This document shows positions 34,480 through 46,342 of a stretch of DNA of 64,000 nt, one piece after another; within the stretch, counting starts at the first letter, position 1, and each line of letters starts with the position of its first letter. Made by a program: the position numbers and the translations under genes. The DNA lies in assembly GCA_037043455.1 (NCBI GenBank), contig JAWPHD010004453.1, forward strand, positions 1 to 64,000, read 5' to 3'. The DNA comes from Cyrtodaria siliqua. Lineage: Eukaryota; Mollusca; Bivalvia; Adapedonta; Hiatellidae. The notes beneath the pieces are model-generated. The model ran no database searches. It had not been told where the DNA came from and was given only the letters and a program-made list of their open reading frames with translations.

Positions 34480-35085
34480 AATTGTATACATGAGCATCCC
34501 GGGTACAACATTTGCAAATAATGTTTTTGGCAGATTTAGTAAGTATATAATTATCTTAATAATTGTACTACCGAGGACATTTAAAGGGCAGTATTCATCG
34601 CTTTAGGGGAAGCGTGCCTAGACGCATCATTATGTCAAGGGTTGCCTGTCTAAACATATAGTTAGTGACTAGTCCATGCTCTTAGATTTATTTATTTTTA
34701 CGGAGAATTTCATTTAGGTATTCAGGGCTATACAAATAATAGTACTAACTTGAAGACAGTCTGTGCCAGCTCTACTGGTCTTCCTCCACATGGGGCTTTG
34801 AGCAGGATACAGTCATCCGCACCTGTAATACACAAAGTACAATATGGTATACAGCATTATATATGCAAGTGTTCAAACATCTTGAATGGTGTACCTTTAA
34901 GTCATCGTATAAAACTGCCCTTTCAATATACTCTTAGATCTTTATTTAAACAAGAAGGCCAACTGACACTGAATCGCTCACCTGATGACCTTTGGCCATT
35001 GTAGATACTTGCAGCAGAAACGAAAATGTGTTGGATAAAATGGCCTCAGAGAAGATTGTCTAATGTGTTCTCTATATAAGTCTAT
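34480..35085. other. No gene seen, unit B
   Basis: Collinear with about 1,590-2,115 and 50.25-50.85 kb. A frame of 84 codons at 34,750-35,004 lacks an ATG start and family resemblance. Confidence 0.45.
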
Positions 35086-35500
35086 GTAAACTTGAGAACC
35101 ATGGGTTGGGCCAAAATTTACCTCCATTGTCACCATGCATTTGCACAAACTTGGTAGAGGCCCATAAACTTATGCTACATGCAAAATATAAGACTTCTAG
35201 CTCTTGAAGATTCAGAGCAGAGATGAAGAAAAAAAAAAACATTTTCCGATATAACTCTGTATTAAACTGTGACTACTTTGAGGTAGAGGTCGGATTTGAC
35301 CCTAGGGTCACTTTTTGAACAAACTTGGTAGAGCACCATATGCTTATGCCGCACGCAATATATGAGAGCTCTGTGTCTTGCGGTTTCAGAGAAGATATTT
35401 CTCACCCTAGGTAAAACACGAAAATTCTCTATATACAAACGTTGGGTCCTAGGGGCACGCCCTTTTGTACCCTGTGAACTTAATTTGAACAAATTTGATA
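35085..35500. repeat. About 166-bp repeat family, unit B copies
   Basis: Same words as 2,120-2,560 (AACTTGGTAGAG, CATA-GCTTATGC, CCTAGGGTCAC). Confidence 0.75.
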
Positions 35501-36200
35501 GTATAGGCGTTGGCGATCATTATTAAAGAAAAACTGTCGAAATAATCGGTTCAGTGATTCTTGGGAATATGAATGTTTTGACCGTTTACACCCTGGATAT
35601 CGCGTCGACCTAATTTTAACAAGTTTGAAAAACATTGCACCAAGGATCACTGTAGATAAGGGGCGAATCGAGTTTGAGTTTGTAGATAAGGAATGATCAG
35701 TACCAAGCATATAATTGTCGTGTTCCAGTTTTATTGACTTTTGAAAGAGTAATGGCTCCTTATGCACAAACTTTTCCGGACTAATTTTCCTGACTGACTG
35801 GATTTCAATGAAACTTGGCAGCAATGATCAGTACCAACGCATATCGTTGTCGTGTTCCGGTTGAATGATATTTGGTGGAGTTGTGGCTCTTTAATATGTT
35901 AATACACAAACTTTGTCCGTACTAGTTCTCATCAACCACCATTTGACTTTGAACAAAACTTGGTTGCGGCAGCAGCGTATATCATTGTCGTGTTCTGGTT
36001 GAATGATTTTGGCGGAGTTATGGCCCTTTAAACGTTTTAATACACAAGCTTTGTCCCGACTACTTTTCATGATCCCCTGGCCAGATTTCCATGAAACTTG
36101 TTAGGGATGACCATTACCAAGCCTATTTGCACGTCATCGTCGTGTTCCAGTGGAATGATATTTTGCGGATTTATGGCCCTTTCTCCAGTCGGGGAGACAC
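35500..36200 (+). repeat. About 130-150 bp imperfect repeats, unit B
   Basis: Recurrent ATTGTCGTGTTCCAGTT, AATGATATTT-GCGGA, TATGGCCCTTTA and CACAAACTTTGTCC blocks near 35,715, 35,845, 35,985 and 36,135. Not coding. Confidence 0.65.
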
Positions 36201-36212
36201 CTGTTTTCACTA

Positions 36213-36397
36213 AAAACAAGTCCTAGTACTAATTTAGTATGGTTATTTAGGAACTCGAAGTACAACAATGGTATAAATTGGGTTTTGACCACCTACATAA
36301 TGGGCCCCTCTACAGGCGGTCAAAACCTATTTTGTATAATTGTTGTGCCTCGAGTCCCTAAAAAAGCAACCAAATTAGAACTAGGGCCTCTTGTTTA
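36213..36397. mobile_element. Hairpin (foldback) element, unit B
   Basis: AAAACAAGTCCTAGTACTAA..GGTTTTGACCACCT on the left pairs with AGGCGGTCAAAACC..CTAGGGCCTCTTGTTT on the right, about 80-bp arms with some mismatches and a tiny loop around TACATAATGGGCCCCTCT. The terminal AAACAAGAGGCCC word resembles the start of the repeat at 61,797. Also in C; missing in A. Confidence 0.8.
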
Positions 36398-36399
36398 AA

Positions 36400-37690
36400 T
36401 AGTTAGCATGGGACAAGGGTTTAAAGGAAGTACTGATGGGAATTTTATGACGACAACCCTTGATATAAGAGCCGTTTTAGTCAGTAGAGCGTCCACATGC
36501 CCCATTATTAATAAATCAAAGGCCATAACACTTGTGTTACTAATCCGATCATGCTGGTTTTCCATCAATTTTTTTAACAAGTTTTCTATCAATTTAAGAC
36601 ATTTTTCTTAATAAGGTTATGAATAAATAAATTCTACAGCTAAATATGATATTAAAATAGTTGAATATGTAAATATCTTAAAATTTGGCTTAAGGAATAT
36701 TTTCCACTTCAAGTAGTTATTCCGCCAACATCAGCCAAATTCTACACCATATGTACATCGTTTCTCTACTGACAATGAGGCATACCAACTCATACCAACT
36801 CATAATTCATTTTACGCATATTCAATCAAGGGTATTTTAAGAACCCATAAATGTCTACTTTTAATTGGCGCATATAATTATTATATGACCTGAACATCTG
36901 GATAATGTTTCGATGAACGGTTTTATAGTGTAATTTTGCCGTAATTTGGCGGGTTAGTTTCTTTAAGTTACGAGTCCATAAGTATACGAAAAATATACAA
37001 ATGTTCTTCTCCGTATATATATATATGTTTTTATCACTTGTTTAATACATTTCTTTCTTTTTCATTCGTCTATTTACCTATATTTTTGTATACTTTATTC
37101 TCAGTATGTCTTGGACTATTACCACTGCGTATAAATTTGGACATCTTTATTTTGAAAAAAAGTAAAATATTTTAACAAATATATAAACACTATCGTAAAC
37201 GTTCAGAAAGATTTGAATAGCATAATTAGCAAGTGTGAGGAACTACCAACTTATTTTGTGTGGTACCACTATAACAGCTGCTGCTGTGTACTGTGTACGA
37301 TGATTATAATTTGTATATAAGAGTTATGAATACTGTTTTTGCATTTAGCTCGCATCTGTGTAGAAAAGTAAGTGCACTTTATTAAAAAAACAACAGTTGT
37401 AGTAAAAATTAAACCAAGCCATTCTAATAAAATTACTATGCTAATCTATTATTTTCTACGTAACTATCAAACAATTCATCAACTTGTATTAATTGCATAA
37501 TTTAAATTTGCGCTTTAAAAAAATAGTCCGAAAAACAAGACAGGCGTTTCAAGTTTCCATTTAAAAATGCTCTTCGCGTGCTTTAATTCTTAAATTTAAA
37601 AAATCTCAGGAGTTTGTGTTAAAAGGTTTTGGCAGGCCTGCGCATGTGTAACCGAAGCATCTTCATAACCCAGTATACTAACTGATTACC
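36400..37690. other. No gene seen, unit B
   Basis: AT-rich and nearly identical to 52.17-53.46 kb. Both-strand frames at about 36,400-36,610 overlap each other and carry no recognised motif. The point matching the A-specific 4.1-9.5 kb insertions lies at about 36,960. Confidence 0.5.
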
Positions 37691-37695
37691 TTCAT

Positions 37696-38110
37696 AAGAG
37701 GGTGATGGTTAGAATGTTCACCTTGAGGATTTGATAATCGTCCGAGTCAAAGCCGAGGGTGATCATTTCCGAAGGGTGAACATCCTTACTATCACCCTCT
37801 CATGAATGTGATATTCATTATACCGAAATACCCACGGGCCAAAATAAGGTTAGTTTTAAGCACGTGTTTTACTTGACCAGGTTTTTATTTATTTCAAAGG
37901 TTGCTACATCATTGGACTGGAAATAGCTTAACTAAAAAAATGAGTGGTAGTTTATTGAAATCGGTGAAGTTCTTTTGAAGTTATGATGAGTTAAAACTAG
38001 CAATTTCACCATATGGACATGGATGGAGTTACCGAAACAGTACGCACACTAGAGCTGCACATACGATGATATTTTTACTATCACCCTGCATGGATGTTTT
38101 ATGTGAGGTA
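37696..38110. mobile_element. Possible MITE, unit B
   Basis: ATAAGAGGGTGATGGTTAG-ATGTTCACC near the left and GGGTGAACATCC-TACTATCACCC at about 37,770-37,800 form a hairpin. ACTATCACCCTGCATGGATG at about 38,077-38,096 forms a second, weaker match to the left end. Absent from A at the matching place. Confidence 0.45.
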
Positions 38111-38815
38111 TAATAAAATAAACTGCTGGTGTGATCTGACAACAAATCTTTTGCATCACTGGATCAGTATGCCAGCCTCCATCAAGGCCACCTATGTCCC
38201 AGTACGACCCGAGAAGTACAATCAACTGTCATTATCATAATCAAGGAAATGTGAACAAAACAAGTTGATATTCAAATAACTATTAGTAGTTTATCTGCTA
38301 TGGGAAGTGTCTTCATGTGACGGACATTCTGCTGTTATCAACACTGTATGACAAGTACTGTTATACTCGTGACAGACTCATATATCAGAACTCCTGATCA
38401 GATTAACTTGAAATATATATATACTTCAAAACAGAATCCGTTTTATACAGTACTTCAGCGGTGGGTTTGATTCTTTCACAAGATGGGAGGCATGTTGGTT
38501 TTTTTCACATGTGAGCAGATGCGAACAAGTAAAGCAAAATACACATCTCGGGAAATAATTCATGATCAAAACAAACCCACCTGTTAAATAATTTATTTAG
38601 TACACTTCAAGATATATTTTCTATCCGTCTCTTGATGTTTAACAGTAGTTTTCAACAAAATCTCCATTGTCAAATCAAAAGAATTTCATCAATTCTATAA
38701 ACAGACCATTAGTCTTTTCAACTTGATTATATTTTTATTTGTAATCATTGCAGCTGAGTATCTTAAGTAACCATCTGAGTAACTTTAGTAACCAGCTGAG
38801 TATATATATGTGGCA
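38111..38815. other. No gene seen, unit B
   Basis: Collinear with C 53.88-54.59 kb. In A the matching borders are separated by the extra 13.2-18.0 kb segment. Confidence 0.5.
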
Positions 38816-38819
38816 TAGG

Positions 38820-39310
38820 TTTCGTCTAACGCAGGCTTTCGATCGATTTCAACACCTACGACTTCTAAACAGCTTGATATTTATGGGACAAGAGGCAATA
38901 CACTTCATTGAATCCTTTATGTAAAATAGAAGCCCACCGGCATATTTGATGGTGCGATATCAGACAAAGCACCGGTAGTCAGCGGAGTCCCGCAGTGCAC
39001 TAGATCCACTGCTCTTCGTGCTCCTTATGATTGATCTGCCAGACTGTGTCAACTCTAACACCAGATTATTTGCAGGAGAGAACATAATATATATAGATTT
39101 CAATATTGCAGGGGACAGTACCAAGCTACAGGACGACTTGAAGAGGCTAGCCGAATGGGACCATGCATGGAGACATCACATGCTGACAAATGCAGCATCC
39201 TTCGAGTCGGCATGCTCTCCAGCCACATTTGACTACGGACTCAAGGGCCAAGTACTAGTAAAGCTATATTCTTGTAGTGAATTTTACTAGAAGACATCCC
39301 TGTAGTATAT
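38820..39310 (+). pseudogene. LINE reverse-transcriptase fragment, unit B
   Basis: As at 18,074-18,900 but shortened: FDRFQHLRLLNSLIFM, then LLMIDLPDC..NTRLFAGENII and DLKRLAEWDHAW, with an internal deletion of about 320 bp after AAGCTATATTCTTG. The catalytic box is again FAGE rather than F/YADD. Confidence 0.85.
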
Positions 39311-39932
39311 ATAATGAGGGTAAAAGCACAGTTTTCCCTCGCGGGCCTCAAAAAAGCAAGCATTTATAATGTGTTAACCATAGCTCTCAACCAAAGTACA
39401 CTGCCAAAAAACACTGCCAAAAATAACGTTCATAGTTTGTATATCATGGTCAGTAAAGCTTAGCTGGCATTGTCTTTCTAGGCTCTTGTTTTTTTATTTA
39501 TATATACACGAGCATCTTTGTGTTTTACTTATATTGCCTATTAAGCTGCCTTGTTGGTTAGAGAATATTTCATAACGGGGAATTCTTTATTTACACTGTC
39601 CCGTTTTATAACTTAATAACAAGGAAGAATACATATGTGATATTACGAAAGAAGTCAAATTCGCGTTAGGTAGAAGAATACAGATGTGATGGTAAAGCAG
39701 TGATAATACGGAATAAGAATATAAAGGATAAAAAAACGTGAAAATTCCACGGAAAACAGGTTTTCCATAAGCTACCGACAAGTCCGTTCCAATATATGTT
39801 TCCGTATAGGCTATATACACACCAAGTTTCGCTTCAATATCTCACTCATCACTCAAGAAATTGCGTTGAGTTCTTATTTTATTTTTAGTAACAGCAACCT
39901 TAACCTTGATCAAATGACCTCAAATGGAATCA

Positions 39933-40074
39933 GCGTATCCGTGGTCGAGGGGTTAACGACGTTGCGGTTTACACCTTCTCGCCTCTCACCACTGCGGGTT
40001 CGATCCCACTGGAAGCTCAACTTATAAGGGCGAAAGTGTCGATTCTTACGGATGGCGGGATGTATACAGTTCTA
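39933..40074 (+). mobile_element. RUDI-like SINE, truncated, unit B
   Basis: Head with box A and box B and body to GGGATGTATACAGTTCTA. The 3-prime part is replaced by unrelated sequence (TTTCCTCTTTGAAAAATTGA) that leads to the reversed segment at 40,260-40,315. Confidence 0.8.
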
Positions 40075-42350
40075 TTTCCTCTTTGAAAAATTGAGCCAGT
40101 TCAGTACTGTATTTAACGTAAAGAGTTTGCACCAAATAATCTGTCAATAATGAAACTTTGCAGGAATACTATTTGCTATGTTACCTGTTGTTTTAGTCTT
40201 TTTTCCGAAAGGAAGGATCTTACGTGGCCATGTACCATTCGATTAACAGCAGCATAGTGTGCATACACTATATAGCGGAAATTCCCGTGTCGCGTTCCTT
40301 TTTCCTTTCAGTATATAAGCTACCAACCAACACAGCAACTTATTGAACAGATACCATGAAACGGCAGAAATGGTTTAAAATATTGAGAAGTAAGGAAGAT
40401 TAACAAGTGTGGTGACTGTATACAAATGTCGAGGTGATGCAAGCCACACGTATACAATGAAAAAATAGATTTATTTCGGCAAAAATACAGATGTACATAG
40501 AGGGTTAAAAAATCACACATAAAATTAAAATGCATGCATGAGATACATGCTTTGCACATTAAAGCCAAGAATAACACAACAACGGCAAAAAACAAAGCTG
40601 ATAGTGAAATAAGACAAAGAAGGCAGACGAATGTAACAGAAACTATAGCTTGGACAGATGGGAAAGAGCAAATGTCCGAAAAGTGCTAAGTTAATAAGAA
40701 GTAAATCATTCGGTACTTTATGAAAATCAGCAGAAGAAATTAATAGTAAGGAGTTGAATTACTACGGAAATGTTAGCAAGAATATACTCAGTAGTGAAAA
40801 GATTAGCCAAACTAACAATGTGAAGTAGCATGTTTCGAAGAATAAAAAGAAATATAGGAAAGGCGCTTGGTCTTCCACGACCGGTGACCAAGCAAAGAGG
40901 AGAACGACCATATCCACATGAGATCGGTCATCAAAAGGTCGATCAGCCATTTGGTAATCTACCTATATAATATTCTTTATGAATATGTTTGCTGTGTTTC
41001 AGATGTGCAGAGGTATATGTATACCTAACATAAAACTTGTATCCTGTAACCTAAATTTGCATAACTTAAATTGAATCAGTAAGCTCCTGAGATATTCATC
41101 GTTTGTACTATTATCTCCTCTGAATATGAAAGTAGATAGCTTTTCTTATATCGTAAATAATTGCTGAAGATGTCTTACAGTTGAAAACGGACAGATATAG
41201 TTATTATGAAAATAAACATGAACTCCTTGTTTGCAAAACGTTTCATGTACGTTTGTAGTTACTTCCGGTTGATTATAATGTTTGTTAAGGTCATAATAGA
41301 CGAATCATGCTCCTTCCATAGTAGATCAAGCATGTTAAAGACCTGTAATAACCTTTGACGTGTTCAGACAATTCACTTTTATACGCCAGACAGCCAGGTT
41401 TACGTTCCCGTCCGGCGGATGAGGCTAAGGAAACATGCACTGTGATATCAACCGAGCCACGTCAGCGCTTGAATATATTAATAACCATGGGAATATATAA
41501 TTGAAAGAGTATGACACGGTTCCCGTGACCCGGATGTCTTATTCTGTTTATTAATTACCTCAGATAACGAGCCGCTATGCAACAATGCATTCATGTAAGA
41601 ATAATTTCAAACCAGCAATAATTTAAGCACCCATATTTAGAGGAATTATTTTCTTCGAGTGTCGAGTTTCGAGTAGAGAAAATCGAGTTTCGAGTAGAAA
41701 ATGTCGTGGATCGAGTAGATAAGATATTTCAAAAAATATTATACGATATTAAACTACCACGTAATCAATCTGATTGATTCCGAAAACTTGAAATTTGCCG
41801 TTTGAGTACTCTGATATATATCGGACGATCTTCAAAGATCGCATTGGATAACAGCTCTGGTTGGAAGCACGGGGAGACGTTTTGCCGCCTCTACACTGCA
41901 CACACGCGTCAACTCGTGCTACATGTAACATACTATTATTTATAACAATGCAAATGTACAACATGAACTGAAAACGGGTCTACTTTCTACAATTGTTAAA
42001 TATAAGGGGAGTAAATGTTATGCAACATATTTCATAGGAATCACTGTGTTATCTGTGTTAGGAAATATCTAAGAATGAAAAAGCATATCGACACAACGCA
42101 ATCACCATTGCAATGCCGTTTTACTTAGGAAATTCTCCTCTGAATGCAGCATTCATAGTAAAGGAAGACAGTCGTAATTGCAAATACGAGAAATAACCGT
42201 TTATATTGCTAACACTGGATGTGAAATACGTGTCTATGGCGCCTGTACCACATCGGAATTGATGGCACCCGCTCGTCACGTATAGACAGACAGCAGGAGA
42301 CAGTCCCCACTCTAACACAAGGGGTGCCCTTAAATGGAACGGCCTAGTGG
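40075..42350. other. No gene seen, unit B
   Basis: Collinear with 23.7-25.97 kb and 55.81-58.06 kb. It includes the GCTTGGTC hairpin (about 40,865) and the TCGAGT cluster (41,657-41,722). Confidence 0.5.
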
Positions 42351-42474
42351 TTGAACAATTCAGTATTGAACAAGGGATATGACGGATGGATATTCACTTT
42401 TGCTTGTTCTAACATTAAAAGTATACACTTAATACGATTTATTCATGTGAGTTTACCTTTGGGAAACCACTCGT

Positions 42475-42778
42475 ATCACTGGGCTGTTAACAGGACTCTT
42501 CTGCGACAGGACTATCACAACCAGACTGCTATGGTGATGCGATTTACAAACTTTGTAAGATTCTTGGTCATAATCACTTTCATACAATCTTTATTCAACT
42601 TGTTAAACAGTTTATCAAAAGAGGATATGACCCTGTCACTTTGCAACGCACTGCATGTTTAGTGGTTGACCCATTTACAGTTCGTCACTACGCTTTCCTC
42701 TTTGATTGTGCGATGACCGGACAGATATATAATGACGAAAAGTGCCCGAAAACCTGGCCAATATATTTCCAAGAACTG
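42475..42778 (+). pseudogene. Unidentified conserved coding fragment, unit B
   Basis: Same fragment as 26,105-26,408, frame-broken; it lies in the A/C switch zone of unit B. Confidence 0.4.
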
Positions 42779-42779
42779 T

Positions 42780-42965
42780 AGCGGAAGAGACTCGAAACGC
42801 TGACAATTTCTCGCAGACTTCGGTTAAAAGATCTATTTTTTAATATGAATTCATTTATTTTATCAGCTATGAAACTTTGGAATTATTTATGTTTAGATAT
42901 TCCAAATTCAGTGTCATTAAACGTATTCAAAAGTCAGCTTCTGCGACGAATGTTTATTGGTTCAA
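42780..42965 (+). pseudogene. LINE C-terminal fragment i, unit B
   Basis: MNSFILSAMKLWNYLCLD and SLNVFKSQLLRRMF, identical in kind to 26,405-26,600 and A-like in its diagnostic bases. Confidence 0.65.
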
Positions 42966-43476
42966 ATCTCTCATCAACTATGTTTTACTAAAGCACATCA
43001 TGGATTATCATGGATCAAACACCTGACTGACGCCCAACTTGAAGTCCGCCCTGAATATGGTGCTGATATTTCTACTGTAAGTACTACGTATGCGGATTTA
43101 AGGAAAACAGCTTAGCACATGTTCACTTGTGCTTGTTCTAACATTAAACTATAAAATATATTTTAATAATAAGCTTTATTCAAGTGAGTTTAACTTTGGG
43201 TAACCACTGGCAACCACAGGGCTTGCCTCCAGAACTGGACCTAGAATGCAATAAAACAGATCTAAAACTATACTGAGAATTTCTGCCATGTCTGACATCA
43301 ACGTGCGTTTTCATTACTGATATAGAAGTCCGACGTGCGTGTTATGTGTTCCTCCACTTATTGAAGAGTTGGTTGTCATTAGACGCAGTGGTACAATGGC
43401 AATCAATTTGACTTCACGTTCTTGAAAGAGGAATAAATCTAGAAACGTAAGCAATGCACAGTGTCGAGCAGATTTT

Positions 43477-43713
43477 ATTTTAGATAACACCAAGTTGTCG
43501 TTTGTTAAACACCATAAACATTTAATTACTTTGAGTCACGATGGCAAGTGGCATGTTGAAAATATCTCCCTTGTTACTTCCAAAAGCACTGGAACTATTG
43601 AGGCTTTTGAAATTATATGATGTCGTAAGGCGTTAAATCATTTTTTCCCGTATGTCCGTCCAATCGTAGAAAAGGCAGTTATTGTTTGGGGTGGTTGCAG
43701 CGAATATGAGAGT
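43477..43713 (+). pseudogene. LINE reverse-transcriptase thumb fragment, unit B
   Basis: Same reading as 27,100-27,352 (KHHKHLITLSHDGKWH; RPIVEKAVIVWGGCSEYESE). It is interrupted after GAAATAAACTT by a SINE and resumes in the same frame at 43,978. Confidence 0.8.
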
Positions 43714-43724
43714 GAAATAAACTT

Positions 43725-43977
43725 TGTTTGTTTTTATGGTGTTTTACGTCATTTTCAACACATGTAAGGTTATATATTTCGGTCGTTTTTTTGTGCGGAG
43801 GCAGACCACCCACTTTTTCTGGGTAATACCAGTACTGTACACCTCCCGCCATCCGTAAGAATCGACACTTCCTCACTTACAAGTTGAGCTCCCAGTGGGA
43901 TTCGAACCCGCAGCGATGAGAGGGGAAGGTTTACAACGCATCGTCGTTAACCATTCGGCCACGGAGACGCTATCACC
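43725..43977 (-). mobile_element. RUDI-like SINE inserted in LINE, unit B
   Basis: Complete minus-strand SINE with head (GTGGCCGAATGGTTAACGA, box B GGGTTCGAATCCC), body (CTTACGGATGGCGGGAGGTG, CCCAGAAAAAG) and AT-rich tail. It is flanked by perfect 11-bp GAAATAAACTT at 43,714-43,724 and 43,978-43,988. Box A has drifted. Confidence 0.9.
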
Positions 43978-44365
43978 GAAATAAACTTGAATAAAGACAA
44001 TATGAAGCTGCGCGTATATTACGACCGGTCTTACCCGTTCGGTAATCTTAATTTAATGAAAGAATTAGGGTGGCTAACATTATCGAAACGGCGTAAGTTC
44101 CAGAAATGTTTATATAAACTGAAAAATGGAATAGTGCCAGAATACCTAGTCCTTCTATTGCCAAGAACCGTAGCGGAAGAGACCCGGAACATCTTACAAT
44201 TTCTTGCAGACTTCGATTAGACGATCTATTGTTATGAATTTATTTATTCCATCAGCTATGAAACTCTGGAATGATTTACCTTGGGCTATTACACATTTAG
44301 GTTCATTAAACATATGCAAAGGTCTGCTTCTGAGACGAATGTTTACTAGTTCAAGTATATAGCTG
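43978..44365 (+). pseudogene. LINE C-terminal fragment ii, unit B
   Basis: Continues the LINE frame after the SINE (INLNKDNMKLRVYYDR), then LGWLTLSKRRKFQKCLYKLK and NGIVPEYL (the WLxLxxRRxxxxxxxxYKxxNGxxPEYL pattern), a stop at 44,218-44,220, and SAMKLWNDLP..SLNICKGLLLRRMF. Confidence 0.8.
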
Positions 44366-44765
44366 GTGTCTTTTTATGCTAGGATAAGACATTACTGTAG
44401 TAATCTCTCACCAACGATATTTTTGTAAATCATTTACGCGAATCGACTCAATGCAATGCGGTCAGGGTAATGAAGATGCAAATGCTTTCTGCTTGGAATA
44501 TAATCAATTCAGTGAAAGACTCGGAACTCTTCCAGTAAAACCCTCGAAACGTTAGAGAAAATAACCCGCCAGATAACGGCAAAATTACACTACAAAACCG
44601 TTTATCAAATATCTATCCAGGTGTTCAGGTCATAAATTAATGCATATGTGTCACTTAAAAGTATCTGTTTATTCACGGGTTCTTAAAGCAATTTATATTG
44701 TGTCTATAGAGTTTGGATTCTCAAAATATGTAAATTATATATGTACCTCGTCGTCAGTAGGTTTA
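44366..44765. other. LINE 3-prime untranslated-like sequence, unit B
   Basis: Follows the LINE C-terminus; collinear with A and C; no coding motif. Confidence 0.4.
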
Positions 44766-44767
44766 TA

Positions 44768-45072
44768 GACGGTATACATATGTGTTAATAATCATAATGT
44801 GCCGTATAGAACAATTTCTCGTCTGTTGTAGATGTAGTACAGAACACACTTCCGTCTGTTATAGAGCGAATATTGTTAGTCTATGGCAGAGAACACACTC
44901 TCTAATGTCATAGATGAATAAATATGAAATTATAATTGAAGTTTAAATTGTTCTTTTTAAAAGGATGCACGGCAATCTAGAAATATTTATAAAATACTAA
45001 AAAAAAAAGAGTATGATATTGGACCTTTGGAAAAATGACCACCAAGTATCCTTTTGACTTTGAACCTGCCGC
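44768..45072. repeat. Right half of a palindromic element, unit B
   Basis: Same truncated form as 28,290-28,600, including the TAGGTTTA/GACGGTATACATATG join, so the loss is shared by A and B. Confidence 0.8.
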
Positions 45073-45112
45073 ATTCACAAACGGAACTACACCTTGGAGT
45101 TTTCGATTTTCT

Positions 45113-45463
45113 TCGTTATTGTACAAACGCTTAAAGTTTTCCGGCCAAGTTTTGTTTCATGAACATGTTTATGTATATTTAAATCGAAATCAATACGCAA
45201 CAAAAGATATTTACAATTCACACATTGCAAAATCTGTGAAAAGCGAGAATAAGATTTTATTTGATGACGTAGAAAACACGTAACTACACCTTGGAGTTTT
45301 CAATTTTCTTCGTTATGGTACCAACGCTTAAACATCAGTGGTGCAATGTAATCAACAATTGGTAATAGGTAAAAGCAAGTTGGTATTAACTATTTGAGTA
45401 TATTTTCAGATACGCAAGTCATGTAGAAAACTAACTAAATGCTGCTAGTTTTAAAAAATCAAG
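45113..45463 (-). repeat. Dispersed repeat, minus orientation, unit B
   Basis: Near-identical to 28,640-28,990. Confidence 0.65.
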
Positions 45464-46340
45464 ATTGTCAGGTGTCCTTTTAAACAATATTAATTTTGAG
45501 ATATAAATGTGTCCATTTTATATTTGATAACATTTTTTAAAAAAAAACATTGAATTATAGTTACTAATACTAGAAAAGAACTTTCTGCTTTAACTGGTAG
45601 TGGTGATCACAGAGGTGGTGGTGGTGGTATTGATATTAGCACCACCACCTGTATTGGGGATGGGGAACTGGTGTAACTAGCCATATTGTGGTATAGATAA
45701 TGCACAATGTAAGAGATACCAAGTATTTACGATAATAACGTAATATAAATTAATAATTAACAATGATGATATTTAAACAATGCTTTATTACAAAAAACAA
45801 CAACATGAAATGATATAAACAACAGTATAACAAAAACAACTGCTATCATACAACACAATAACCCCCTGCATAGAAGGGTTCAACATTTGCCATTTTCACA
45901 GCCACGCCATCGCATCACATTTTCAAGTTCCCTTTTACATACTAGTAACGTAGACATCGGCACACTGGTAGAAGGCGGGTACGAGTTTTAGAGTGAGAAT
46001 GCGTCTTAACAGTCTAGAAGCAGCTGAAAATTGTCTCGCGTGCGAACAAACATTCCTTCTTAGACTCACGTGCTTTAGAGACACCGTTCAAAGCATTAGT
46101 GCAGAAATATCATGAAATGGTGTTTATGTGTCGTTAGAACATAAAGTTTGGTCATATTGGGACACCAACCTCAGAGGGAAATGAGATGAAGTTTTACAGT
46201 GTTAACACAAGTGTACGTCCTCAACTAAAACTTACCTGCAATACGTAATCTCCAGCTTCTCTGAAATGGAAAAAAAAGTGAATAAGTTCATCTCACTAAC
46301 TACTGTGCATTCCAGGTTGCCTAGACGTAGAATATGAATC
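45464..46340. other. No gene seen, unit B
   Basis: Near-identical to 28.99-29.88 kb. Confidence 0.5.
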
Positions 46341-46342
46341 GA

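Noticed and set aside
32495..34497. Long minus-strand frames encoding a 16-residue repeat (RLFWYLLCPIQTDLVS)
   Set aside because: Open only because the 48-bp unit is a multiple of three and lacks a stop in that frame. There is no ATG, no promoter or splice evidence, and the 22-bp units break the frame.
36395..36611. 65-67 codon frames on both strands conserved in B and C
   Set aside because: Overlap each other, lack motifs, lie in repeat-related sequence (similar words at 61.94 kb), and conservation equals that of flanking DNA.
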